Positions 16,604-24,910 of a DNA stretch of 59,606 nucleotides are shown piece by piece. This DNA is from Tepidanaerobacter acetatoxydans_A (GTDB lineage: Bacteria > Bacillota > Thermosediminibacteria > Thermosediminibacterales > Tepidanaerobacteraceae). The position numbers and the translations under genes were made by a program. Under the pieces are notes generated by a model that was not told where the DNA came from, did not search any database, and saw nothing but the letters and a program-made list of their open reading frames with translations. The first letter of the stretch is position 1. Each line of letters starts with the position of its first letter. The stretch covers positions 1-59,606 of the forward strand of contig JALHJR010000014.1 in the NCBI GenBank assembly GCA_022840405.1, given 5' to 3'.

Positions 16604-19600
16604 TTAGGCACCTGCCGCCAGCGGTCGGCAGCTGACGGAGGTAGCTTCGATTACCTTATAGAGGGCGCGTGCCGTGTCCAGTGAGGTGATGCAGGGGATG
16701 CCGTCTTCGGCTGCCACCCTACGTATTTTGAAGCCATCTCTCTGGGGTGCTTTGCCCCGTGTAAGGGTGTTTATTATCATATCTATTTTGTTTTCCTTTA
16801 TAAGGTCGATGATATTGGGAGAACCTTCTTCAACCTTGTTTACTACTTCAACCGAAACTCCCTGTGCTTTTAAGGCTTCGGCAGTGCCATTCGTAGCATA
16901 TATCTTAAAGCCTAGTTCCCAGAACTTTTTCAGAAGTTTTACGGCCTCTTTCTTATCTCTGTCAGCAATAGTAGCAAGGATTGCTCCGTCTGTGGGAACG
17001 ATGATTCCTGAAGCGGTAAATGCCTTGTATAATGCCTTTTCAAAGGTTTTTTCCATGCCTAGGACTTCGCCGGTTGATTTCATTTCGGGGCCTAGGGAAG
17101 GTTCTACCATTCGCAGCTTCGAGAAGGAAAATACCGGTGCTTTTACGGCCACAAAATCAGGCCTGGGCGGAAGCAATCCGCCTTTATATCCCAGATTGGC
17201 AAGGTTTTCCCCCAATGCTATCTTGGTAGCGATGTTCACCATGGGAATTTGGGTAATTTTGCTCATATACGGAACTGTCCGGCTTGAGCGGGGGTTTACC
17301 TCTATTATATATACCTTGTCATTTTCAACTACGAATTGAATATTTATTAAGCCTTTTACCGAAAGCCTAAGGGCAATCCGGGTAGTATAGTCTACAATTT
17401 TTTCTACGGCAGTGGGGCTTAACGTCTGATGTGGATATACGGCAATACTGTCGCCTGAGTGGATGCCTGCCCGCTCGATATGTTCCATTATTCCGGGTAT
17501 CAGTACTTCCTTGCCGTCGCAAACCGCATCGACTTCTACCTCGGTACCTCCGATATATCGGTCTATGAGCACCGGCTTTTCGCTGGAGGCTTCTACGGCA
17601 TTTTCCATATAATTTTTAAGTTCTTTCATATTATATACTATTTCCATGGCTCTGCCGCCAAGGACGTAAGATGGCCTTACCAGCATGGGGAAACCTATTT
17701 CTCCGGCTTTAGCCAGAGCTTCTTCAACACTCCTTGCGGCAGTGGCCTTCGGCCTGGGAATGCCTAATTCACTCAGTAAATCGTCAAATTTCTCTCGGTC
17801 TTCGGCCAAATCTATGGACTTTACATCGGTTCCTAAAATCCTTACACCATAGCTTTCCAGTGTGGCCGCCAGGTTAATGGCAGTCTGGCCGCCAAATTGC
17901 ACGATAACTCCAAGGGGCTTTTCACGATCAATTATCGACAGTACGTCTTCAATGTAAAGCGGTTCAAAATACAGGCAGTCTGCTGTGTTAAAATCCGTGC
18001 TGACTGTTTCGGGATTGTTATTTATGATTACGGTCCTGTAGCCTGCCTCTTTTGCAGCCCAAACCGCATGCACCGAGCAGTAGTCGAACTCTATCCCTTG
18101 ACCGATTCGGATGGGTCCGGAACCCAGGATGATTACCGAAGGCTCTACATCGGTATATGCTTTGTCATTGTCTTCAAATGATGAATAGAAATACGGTAAA
18201 GCCGCACTGGTTTTCGAAGGATGGGTGTTTACCGCTTTATAGGCAGGCAGGATATTATTCGCTTTCCGCTGAGCCTTTATCTGGCTTTCATCTTTACCTG
18301 TTAAATCTGCAATAAGTTTATCCGGAAACTGCATGGCTTTTGCCTTGCTTAAAAGCTGCGGCGAAAGCTCCTCTTCTTTTAACTTGTTTTCCATTTGAAC
18401 TATATTTTTAATCTTTTCAAGGAAAAACTTATCTATTTTACTTAAATCTTGTATGGCATTTATGCTCATTCCTCGGCGAAAGCCTTCCGCCACTGCAAAC
18501 AATCGCTCATCGGTAGCTTTTGCAATTTTCCTCTCTATTGTTTCTATATCTGCCTGTTTGAGGCTTTTCAGCGACAGGCCGATAAGACCCTGCTCCAAAG
18601 ACCTGGCTGCTTTCATCAGAGCGCCTTCTAGATTTGTGTCTATTGACATGACTTCTCCGGTAGCCTTCATCTGAGTGCCGAGGAAGCGGTCAGCATCGTT
18701 AAATTTATCAAATGGCCAGCGGGGCATCTTTACAACTACATAGTCTAGGGCGGGTTCGTAGCAGGCACTGCCGCCACCGTTGACAGGATTTTTTATTTCA
18801 TCCAGACAAAGTCCTGCTGCAATCTTGGCAGTTATCTTTGCTATGGGATATCCTGATGCCTTGGAGGCCAACGCACTGGAACGGCTAACCCGAGGATTTA
18901 CTTCTATTACATAGTAGTTTCCGGTTGTAGAATCCAAAGCATACTGGACATTGCACCCTCCTTCGATGCCCAATGCTCGGATTATTTTAAAAGAGGCAGC
19001 CTTGAGTTTGTTATACTCTGCATCAGTAAGGGTTTGCGAGGGCGCAACCACCACGCTGTCTCCGGTATGAATTCCTACGGGGTCGATGTTTTCCATATCG
19101 CAAATACATATGCACTGGTCTTTTCCATCCCGGATAACCTCAAACTCAATCTCTTTCATGCCCAGCAGACTTTTTTCCAAAAGAACCTGATGAATGCGGC
19201 TGAGGCGAAGTCCATTATAGGTTATTTCCATCAGTTCTTCCTCAGTGTTAGCTACACCTCCTCCGGTTCCTCCTAATGTATAGGCAGGCCGCACTATTAG
19301 TGGCAAACCCGCTTCTTTGGCAAAATTTCTGGCTTCTTCAAGGCTGTGTACTATACGGCTGTCCGGTACCGGCTCGCCGATGTCTTCCATAAGCTTTTTA
19401 AACAGCTCCCGATCTTCAGCTTTTTTAATAGAGGTGAGGGGGGTTCCTAGCAGCTTTACACCCTCCCGATCGAGAATCCCCTTTTCCGCAAGTTCCACTG
19501 CCAAATTAAGTCCAACTTGACCGCCCAATGTCGCAAGAAGCCCATCCGGCTTTTCACGGCGTATTACTTTAGCGGCAAATTCCGGTGTCAGCGGTTCTAT

Positions 19601-19795
19601 ATAAACCTTGTCGGCTATATGGGAATCCGTCATGATAGTAGCAGGATTGCTGTTAATCAGTACAACCTCCAAGCCTTCCTCCCTAAGGGATAAACAGGCC
19701 TGAGTCCCTGCATAATCAAATTCCGCAGCTTGACCAATTATGATGGGGCCTGAACCGATAACCATTACTTTTTTTATGCTTTTATTTCTAGGCAT
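16604..19795 (-). CDS. carB: Carbamoyl-phosphate synthase, large subunit
   Basis: This synthetase makes carbamoyl phosphate from bicarbonate, ATP and ammonia; the ammonia normally comes from the glutaminase subunit CarA. The 1063-residue protein is full length, with two ATP-grasp halves (VMVIGSGPIIIGQAAEFDY and IILGSGPIRIGQGIEFDYC), an oligomerisation middle, and a C-terminal MGS-like regulatory domain. The start is ATG 19795 after AAAGGAGA. carA is not beside it: only 97 bases separate carB from pyrC, where many Firmicutes have carA. Either carA is elsewhere, or carbamoyl phosphate is made from free ammonia. Confidence 0.96.
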   Translation of the reverse strand: MPRNKSIKKVMVIGSGPIIIGQAAEFDYAGTQACLSLREEGLEVVLINSNPATIMTDSHIADKVYIEPLTPEFAAKVIRREKPDGLLATLGGQVGLNLAVELAEKGILDREGVKLLGTPLTSIKKAEDRELFKKLMEDIGEPVPDSRIVHSLEEARNFAKEAGLPLIVRPAYTLGGTGGGVANTEEELMEITYNGLRLSRIHQVLLEKSLLGMKEIEFEVIRDGKDQCICICDMENIDPVGIHTGDSVVVAPSQTLTDAEYNKLKAASFKIIRALGIEGGCNVQYALDSTTGNYYVIEVNPRVSRSSALASKASGYPIAKITAKIAAGLCLDEIKNPVNGGGSACYEPALDYVVVKMPRWPFDKFNDADRFLGTQMKATGEVMSIDTNLEGALMKAARSLEQGLIGLSLKSLKQADIETIERKIAKATDERLFAVAEGFRRGMSINAIQDLSKIDKFFLEKIKNIVQMENKLKEEELSPQLLSKAKAMQFPDKLIADLTGKDESQIKAQRKANNILPAYKAVNTHPSKTSAALPYFYSSFEDNDKAYTDVEPSVIILGSGPIRIGQGIEFDYCSVHAVWAAKEAGYRTVIINNNPETVSTDFNTADCLYFEPLYIEDVLSIIDREKPLGVIVQFGGQTAINLAATLESYGVRILGTDVKSIDLAEDREKFDDLLSELGIPRPKATAARSVEEALAKAGEIGFPMLVRPSYVLGGRAMEIVYNMKELKNYMENAVEASSEKPVLIDRYIGGTEVEVDAVCDGKEVLIPGIMEHIERAGIHSGDSIAVYPHQTLSPTAVEKIVDYTTRIALRLSVKGLINIQFVVENDKVYIIEVNPRSSRTVPYMSKITQIPMVNIATKIALGENLANLGYKGGLLPPRPDFVAVKAPVFSFSKLRMVEPSLGPEMKSTGEVLGMEKTFEKALYKAFTASGIIVPTDGAILATIADRDKKEAVKLLKKFWELGFKIYATNGTAEALKAQGVSVEVVNKVEEGSPNIIDLIKENKIDMIINTLTRGKAPQRDGFKIRRVAAEDGIPCITSLDTARALYKVIEATSVSCRPLAAGA

Positions 19796-19892
19796 GAGAA
19801 AATCTCCTTTCAAAAAAGCCGAACTTCATTCGTGGTATATTTATTCATTATATTGTATTTTAACACTGAATTATTCGGAAGGTCAAGCCTTT

Positions 19893-21188
19893 TTATGAAT
19901 AATTATGCATAGCATCATCAGAATAAACTATTCTCCCATCGACCATTGTTAAAACTGCCTTGCCTGTTAATCTCCAACCGTCAAAAGGAGTGTTTCTGCC
20001 TTTGGAGAAAAATTTATTTTTATCAACGGTCCATACCCGATTCGGGTCTATAACGGTTATATCTGCGGCCGCTCCAATCTTTAGTGTTCCCATATCAAGG
20101 CCTAAAACTTTCGCCGGGCCCACGGTCATTTTCTCTATGGCAGCATTTAAACTCAAAACACCTTCTTTAACTATATGTGTCAATATCACGCCAAGAGCCG
20201 TTTCAAGTCCCACCATGCCAAAGGCCGCCTTATCAAACTCCAGGTCTTTCTCGTCCATGTGGTGTGGAGCATGGTCGGTAGCTATGGCATCGATAGTACC
20301 GTCCTTTAAGCCTTCAAGTAAGGCATCTATATCCCTTTGAGTTCGCAGCGGAGGATTGACTTTTGCGTTTGTGTCGTAGCCCATCACAGCTTTTTCGGTA
20401 AGTGTAAGATGATGCGGCGTTACTTCACAACTTACTTTTACTCCTTCACTTTTGGCCTGTCGTATCAGTCTTAATGAGCCTTCGGTACTTACATGTGCTA
20501 TGTGAACACGAGTCCCCATTTCCCTTGCAATCAGTATATTACGGGCTACCATGATTTCTTCGGCAGCGGCAGGAATTCCCGCAAGGCCCAGTAATGTTGA
20601 AATATAGCCTTCATTTATCTGGCCGCCTTCAAACAGGAAAGGGTCTTCACAGTGGTCAATAATCACCTTATCAAACATAGATGCATAAACCATTGCTTTT
20701 CGCATAAGGGCACTGTCAGCTATAGGCTTTCCGTCATCGGAAAATGCTACAGCACCGGCCTGAGCCATATCTCCCATTTCGGCAATTTCCTTACCCTCTT
20801 GACCCTTTGATACACATCCGATGGGAAGCAGTTTTATCTTGCCTGCTTTTGATGCCTTGGATTTTACATATTGTATCAAGGCCGCATTGTCGATAGGAGG
20901 ATTAGTGTTTGGCATGCATGCAACTGCCGTAAAGCCGCCGGCTGCGGCACTCATGCTGCCCGATTCGATGTCTTCCTTGTATTCATAGCCGGGGTCCCTG
21001 AAATGTGCATGCATGTCGATGAGGCCGGGGGTGACTATCATCCCTGAAAGGTCAATTGCTTTTGCATCATTTATTTCAATCTCGTCTTTGACAGCCGCAA
21101 CGCGTCCGTCAACTATGAGCACATCACTTGTAGTATCTGTGTTTTGGCTGGGATCTATAACCCTTGCTCCTTTTAAAAGTTTTTTCAT
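19893..21188 (-). CDS. pyrC: Dihydroorotase
   Basis: This zinc amidohydrolase closes carbamoyl-aspartate to dihydroorotate. The 431-residue length and motifs DMHAHFRDPG, DHCEDP, HIAHVSTEGS and ATDHAPHH are those of the long bacterial PyrC type. Its ATG overlaps the pyrB stop by one base (TAATG), so the two are translationally coupled. GGAGG is 8-9 bases upstream inside pyrB. Confidence 0.95.
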   Translation of the reverse strand: MKKLLKGARVIDPSQNTDTTSDVLIVDGRVAAVKDEIEINDAKAIDLSGMIVTPGLIDMHAHFRDPGYEYKEDIESGSMSAAAGGFTAVACMPNTNPPIDNAALIQYVKSKASKAGKIKLLPIGCVSKGQEGKEIAEMGDMAQAGAVAFSDDGKPIADSALMRKAMVYASMFDKVIIDHCEDPFLFEGGQINEGYISTLLGLAGIPAAAEEIMVARNILIAREMGTRVHIAHVSTEGSLRLIRQAKSEGVKVSCEVTPHHLTLTEKAVMGYDTNAKVNPPLRTQRDIDALLEGLKDGTIDAIATDHAPHHMDEKDLEFDKAAFGMVGLETALGVILTHIVKEGVLSLNAAIEKMTVGPAKVLGLDMGTLKIGAAADITVIDPNRVWTVDKNKFFSKGRNTPFDGWRLTGKAVLTMVDGRIVYSDDAMHNYS

Positions 21189-22108
21189 TATCGGCTTCCT
21201 CCTATCAGGTGGTATAAAACAGCCATGCGAATGGCAACTCCGCTTTTCACCTGCTCGTTTATGACAGACTGGCAGCCGTCAATTATCTCTGATGTAAGCT
21301 CGATTCCTCGATTTACGGGGCCCGGATGCAGCAAAAGGGCATCCTGCTTGGCTAGGTCCAGCTTGTCTTTATTCAGGCCGAAGAATTTGCAGTATTCTCT
21401 CACCGTCGGAAACAGGCCCTTTTTCTGCCGTTCCAATTGTATTCGAAGTGCTATTACAACATCGGCATTTTCTACAGCTTCCTCTATGGTTGCTGCAAGT
21501 TTTGCTCCGGTCTTTTCTATGTCAACAGGCATCAATGTTGAAGGGCCTGCCACATATACATCTGAACCCATTTTTGTAAATCCGAAAATATCGGAGCGTG
21601 CTACTCGGCTGTGGAGAATATCTCCACAAATAGCTACTTTAAGGCCTGATAATGTGCCTTTTCTTTCCCTTACGGTCAGCATATCAAGCAGTGCCTGTGT
21701 AGGATGTTCGTGGGTGCCGTCACCGGCATTTATTACTGAAGCCTTAACATGGTTGCACAGATAATTTGCTGCTCCCGATGAGCTGTGTCTAATAACTACT
21801 GCGTCGATGCCCATCATTTCCAAGGTTTTAGCGGTGTCTTTTAGGGTTTCACCCTTTTGCACACTGCTTGCGGATGATGTAAAATTAATGGTATCAGCGC
21901 TTAGATACTTGCCTGCCAATTCAAAGGATGTGCGGGTTCGAGTGCTCGGCTCATAAAAAAGGTTTACTATTGATTTTCCGCGGAGTGTGGGAACTTTTTT
22001 TACATCCCTGTCCAGAATTTCTTTAAATGAATCGGCTGTGTCTAAGATTAGTTCAATATCGGATTTTTTAATATGCTCCAGTCCTAAAAGATGTTTTTCA
22101 CTGAGCAT
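21188..22108 (-). CDS. pyrB: Aspartate carbamoyltransferase, catalytic subunit
   Basis: This enzyme joins carbamoyl phosphate and aspartate in the committed step of pyrimidine synthesis. The 306-residue protein has the carbamoyl phosphate loop EPSTRTRTSFE, HPTQALLD and the C-terminal HPGPVNRG. No pyrI regulatory gene follows, as is usual for Firmicutes in which PyrR controls expression. It is the first gene of the pyr operon, behind an attenuator at 22295-22396. The start ATG follows AGGAGG. Confidence 0.96.
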   Translation of the reverse strand: MLSEKHLLGLEHIKKSDIELILDTADSFKEILDRDVKKVPTLRGKSIVNLFYEPSTRTRTSFELAGKYLSADTINFTSSASSVQKGETLKDTAKTLEMMGIDAVVIRHSSSGAANYLCNHVKASVINAGDGTHEHPTQALLDMLTVRERKGTLSGLKVAICGDILHSRVARSDIFGFTKMGSDVYVAGPSTLMPVDIEKTGAKLAATIEEAVENADVVIALRIQLERQKKGLFPTVREYCKFFGLNKDKLDLAKQDALLLHPGPVNRGIELTSEIIDGCQSVINEQVKSGVAIRMAVLYHLIGGSR

Positions 22109-22210
22109 AAAGTGCCTCCTTCCTGATAATCCCCGTCAAAAATTTAGTTAAACGGTCCATAAATATGACTTATACTATTTTCTGCAGCTTGAGAACAGAT
22201 TATTATTACG

Positions 22211-22240
22211 AAAAACCCTGTCCGCAAGGGGCAGGGTTTT
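22211..22240 (-). terminator. Second hairpin in the pyr leader
   Basis: AAAACCCTG and CAGGGTTTT arms form a strong stem around CCCCTTGCGGA, followed on the minus strand by T residues. It lies between the PyrR attenuator and pyrB, so it may be a second attenuation site. A 29-codon frame (ATG near 22269) runs through it, but I see no ribosome binding site for that frame. Confidence 0.45.
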
Positions 22241-22294
22241 AATAAGCAATGGAATTTTTAGGCACATTCTTAAGCGGGGATGTACAGCACTTTC

Positions 22295-22396
22295 AAAAAA
22301 TGCCTTTTCCCACAGAGGCGGAAAAAGGCATTCTTATCCCAACTTATAAAAATGCGTCTAACCTTGCCGGCCTCGCTGGACCAGATTTAAAGGTGT
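22295..22396 (-). promoter_or_regulatory. PyrR-dependent attenuator of the pyr operon
   Basis: Read on the minus strand, three elements follow in order. (1) A PyrR binding loop (22361-22396) has a CUGGUC/GGCCGG stem and a CAGCGA hexaloop, which matches the CNGNGA consensus. (2) An antiterminator (22328-22355) has a 10-bp stem GCAUUUUUAU/AUAAGAAUGC. (3) A terminator (22299-22310 with 22320-22332) is followed by six T residues. Antiterminator and terminator share AATGC, so they exclude each other. UMP-bound PyrR should favour termination. pyrR is not in the window. Confidence 0.9.
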
Positions 22397-22426
22397 TGCA
22401 TTTGGCTTCGTTTATTTATTTTTTTA

Positions 22427-22455
22427 AATATACCACACGATGGTCCTGTTGTCAA
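22427..22455 (-). promoter_or_regulatory. Promoter of the pyr operon
   Basis: Perfect TTGACA (22450-22455) and TATATT (22427-22432) on the minus strand are 17 bases apart. The predicted start, near 22420, gives a leader of about 310 bases containing the attenuator. Confidence 0.82.
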
Positions 22456-22469
22456 ATAAAAAATATTTA

Positions 22470-22498
22470 TTGACTTTTCAAAAAAAGTGAAATATAAT
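22470..22498 (+). promoter_or_regulatory. Promoter of pheA
   Basis: TTGACT (22470-22475) and TATAAT (22493-22498) are 17 bases apart. It is divergent from the pyr promoter, and the two -35 boxes are only 14 bases apart, so the polymerases may interfere with one another. Confidence 0.78.
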
Positions 22499-22593
22499 GC
22501 TTTAAATTAGTTTAGTTTAATAAAAATGTAAACGGGCCTTTCAGTGTGTTAACTTTCCATATTACATAACGCTTTTAAGAGCAGGAAATGGAG

Positions 22594-23433
22594 ATGATTA
22601 AAATTAAAATAGGATTCTTGGGACCACATGGAACTTTTTCGGAGGAAGCTCTCGATAATTGGATAAATAAAAGCGGATTAGGTCCTGATTCATATGAAAA
22701 AATAGCATTTCCTACAATCATCGATGTTATAAATGCCGTCGGAAAGCAAATAGATATGGCTATCGTGCCCATTGAAAACTCTCTTGAAGGTTCCGTCAAT
22801 ATGACCATAGATTGTCTTATTCACGAAGCGGAGGTTATGATTGCCGGAGAGATAGTTTTACCAATCGTTCAGCATCTGTTTGCCAAAAAAAGCATACCCC
22901 TTGACGAAATAAGGGAGGTATATTCACATCCTCAGGCTCTTTTCCAGTGCCGCAAATTTTTAATGAAGAACTTGCCCCATGCTGTATTAAAAGAGGTATC
23001 GAGCACCGCCGAAGGTGCAAATACAGTTGCTAAAAGCCCCTCCTATGGCATTGCTGCAATAGGCAATCAATCCCTTTCTAAATTATACAATCTAACAGCG
23101 GTAGCTGAAAGCATACAGGATAGTCAAAATAATATGACGCGTTTTTATTTACTTTCAACAGAAGACAAACCGTCTACAGGTCATGACAAGACCACTCTTG
23201 TTTTTTCAACGGCAAATCGCCCTGGAAGCCTTTTTAAGTGTTTAAAGGTATTTGCACAACAGCAGCTTAATTTAACTAAGATAGAATCTCGGCCCTCAAA
23301 GAGAATCCTGGGTGAATACATTTTTTTTATAGAAGTGGAGGGTCACAGGCTGGATGAACCATTAAAGACTGCTTTAGTCGAGCTTAAGCAGTTGACAGGT
23401 TTTTGCAAGGTACTGGGCTCTTACCCCGTTTAA
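22594..23433 (+). CDS. pheA: Prephenate dehydratase
   Basis: This enzyme converts prephenate to phenylpyruvate, the branch to phenylalanine. The protein of about 279 residues has the substrate domain (FLGPHGTFSEEA, VPIENSLEGSVN, the NNMTRF motif) and a C-terminal ACT domain. The ACT domain carries RPGSLF and ESRPSK, residues linked to feedback binding of Phe. There is no chorismate mutase domain; that activity is encoded at 29230. I choose ATG 22594, where AGGA has a 7-base spacing; ATG 22588 is possible. It is transcribed ahead of the aro operon but separated from it by a new promoter. Confidence 0.93.
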   Translation: MIKIKIGFLGPHGTFSEEALDNWINKSGLGPDSYEKIAFPTIIDVINAVGKQIDMAIVPIENSLEGSVNMTIDCLIHEAEVMIAGEIVLPIVQHLFAKKSIPLDEIREVYSHPQALFQCRKFLMKNLPHAVLKEVSSTAEGANTVAKSPSYGIAAIGNQSLSKLYNLTAVAESIQDSQNNMTRFYLLSTEDKPSTGHDKTTLVFSTANRPGSLFKCLKVFAQQQLNLTKIESRPSKRILGEYIFFIEVEGHRLDEPLKTALVELKQLTGFCKVLGSYPV

Positions 23434-23462
23434 TGCGGCTTATTGGACAAAAAATATTTTGC

Positions 23463-23491
23463 TTGACTTTAGTCAACTGATTATATATAAT
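23463..23491 (+). promoter_or_regulatory. Promoter of the aro operon
   Basis: TTGACT (23463-23468) and TATAAT (23486-23491) are exactly 17 bases apart, with a start expected near 23498. It sits upstream of the leader peptide and the terminator, so aro transcripts begin about 390 bases before aroF. Confidence 0.82.
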
Positions 23492-23534
23492 AGTTAAAAT
23501 ACTTTTTATTTGTTATTTGGAGGCTTAAACGAGC

Positions 23535-23690
23535 ATGGAAAATCTTACTGGAAGAACTTTTGCAGAATTTTATTACTTTTTTAGCCAGTACTATTTTTAT
23601 TTTAGCACTGGTTATTGGTTCTGCAAAAAAATAGTTTCTTCTTCAAGTGAGGTTTCAAGCAAGTTTAAGCGTAGGTTGCTACCAGTGTAG
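23535..23690 (+). CDS. Aromatic-rich leader peptide of the aro operon
   Basis: This 51-codon open frame is not similar to any family I know. GGAGG lies 11 bases before its ATG. Residues 9-29 hold 14 aromatic residues out of 21: seven Phe, six Tyr and one Trp (for example FYYFF, YYFYF and YWF). The frame sits between the aro promoter and an intrinsic terminator, directly upstream of DAHP synthase. That is the layout of a ribosome-mediated attenuator, in which ribosomes stall when charged Phe, Tyr or Trp tRNA is short. The tail (about residues 33-51) is Ser- and basic-rich. Expression is inferred from position and RBS only. Confidence 0.8.
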   Translation: MENLTGRTFAEFYYFFSQYYFYFSTGYWFCKKIVSSSSEVSSKFKRRLLPV

Positions 23691-23749
23691 CATTTATACG
23701 GCCTAAGCATATCATTTTCATATTTTCAGTGTATAAAAAGAATCTCACT
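23646..23749 (+). promoter_or_regulatory. Candidate antiterminator pairing in the aro leader
   Basis: AGTGAGGTTT (23646-23655, inside the leader frame) can form ten contiguous pairs, two of them G-U, with the 5' arm of the terminator (23740-23749). A second pairing joins CACTGGT (23606-23612, among the aromatic codons) to ACCAGTG (23681-23687, at the leader stop). A ribosome stalled on the aromatic codons would break the second pairing and leave the first segment free to block the terminator. This is my hand-drawn model. Confidence 0.55.
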
Positions 23750-23768
23750 AAGTGAGATTCTTTTTTTT
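23739..23768 (+). terminator. Attenuator terminator before aroF
   Basis: AGAATCTCACT and AGTGAGATTCT form a perfect stem with a very short loop, followed by eight T residues. It lies between the leader peptide and aroF, so transcription must pass it to express the aro genes. Confidence 0.9.
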
Positions 23769-23886
23769 AACAAAATTTGGTTTCGATGCAGAAATCCTTC
23801 CAAGATGAAGGTGGTCTCATCTTCACAGGAATAGTTTTCTATATCGTAATCAAAGAATCAAATTTATTTCAGGAGGGATAAGTATT

Positions 23887-24900
23887 ATGATAGTAGTAAT
23901 GAAGACCGATGCAGACCCTGATGATGTCCAGGCTGTTAAAAACAAAATCTTGGATATGAAACTTGAGGTGTATGAATCCATAGGCTTGAACTACCATCTG
24001 ATAGGTATTGTGGGAGATACCAGTAAAGTTGATGCCGAGAGTTTTACCGGAATTCAAAGTGTTAAGAGGGTTATTCATGTGCAGGAACCTTATAAAAAGG
24101 CCAGTCGGCTTTTTCATCCGGAAGATTCCGTAATTTCTGTAGGCGATAAAACCATCGGCGGAAACAAGCTTGCAATAATCGCAGGCCCTTGCTCGGTTGA
24201 AAACAGGGAACAGATAATCCATGTAGCCGAAAAGGTTAAGGAGGCAGGAGCAGGCTTTTTAAGGGGAGGTGCCTTTAAGCCCAGGACTTCGCCCTATAGT
24301 TTCCAAGGTCTTAAGGAGGAAGGGCTGGAATTGCTAAAATACGCCCGGGAAAAAACCGGCCTTCCCATTGTTGTTGAATTAATGTCTGCGGATAAACTGG
24401 ATCTTTACGAGCAGGATGTGGATATTATTCAGATAGGCGCAAGAAATATGCAGAACTTTGAGCTGCTGAAGGCCGTAGGCCAGACCAGAAAACCCATTTT
24501 ATTAAAAAGAGGCCTATCGGCAACTATTGAGGAGCTTTTGATGGCAGCCGAATATATAATGGCCGGTGGCAATGAAAATATCATATTATGCGAAAGAGGT
24601 ATCAGAACATTTGAAAATTACACTCGAAATACCCTTGACTTAAGCGCAATCCCTGCCATCAAAAAGTCAAGCCATCTTCCGGTAATAGTAGACCCCAGTC
24701 ACGCCTCTGGCATATGGTGGATGGTAGAACCTCTTGCAAAGGCTGCAGTTGCCGTAGGAGCAGACGGTATCATGGTAGAGGTTCATAATGACCCTGCTAA
24801 TGCCCTGTGCGACGGCAGTCAGTCCATCAAACCTGAAAAATTTAAGCATCTGGTAGACAGCATTAGAGAAATAGCCAGAATACAAAATCGCGAAATATAG
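23887..24900 (+). CDS. aroF: DAHP synthase, type I-beta with N-terminal regulatory domain
   Basis: This enzyme condenses phosphoenolpyruvate and erythrose 4-phosphate, the first step of the shikimate pathway. The 337-residue protein has a ferredoxin-like N-terminal domain (about 1-75), as in the Thermotoga-type enzyme, where it mediates feedback by aromatic amino acids. The barrel follows, with the metal Cys in GPCSVENR, GGAFKPRTSPYSFQG, and DPSHASG. The start ATG follows AGGAGGG by 11 bases. It is the first structural gene after the attenuator. Confidence 0.95.
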   Translation: MIVVMKTDADPDDVQAVKNKILDMKLEVYESIGLNYHLIGIVGDTSKVDAESFTGIQSVKRVIHVQEPYKKASRLFHPEDSVISVGDKTIGGNKLAIIAGPCSVENREQIIHVAEKVKEAGAGFLRGGAFKPRTSPYSFQGLKEEGLELLKYAREKTGLPIVVELMSADKLDLYEQDVDIIQIGARNMQNFELLKAVGQTRKPILLKRGLSATIEELLMAAEYIMAGGNENIILCERGIRTFENYTRNTLDLSAIPAIKKSSHLPVIVDPSHASGIWWMVEPLAKAAVAVGADGIMVEVHNDPANALCDGSQSIKPEKFKHLVDSIREIARIQNREI

Positions 24901-24910
24901 AGGTGATTAA

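Noticed and set aside
22241..22271. pyrBI-type leader peptide before pyrB
   Set aside because: The short frame lacks an RBS, and PyrR control is already evident. It is kept only as a remark on the second hairpin.
23498..23886. T-box riboswitch before aroF
   Set aside because: No AGGGTGGNACCGCG T-box core and no specifier-loop architecture were found. The coding leader explains the region better.
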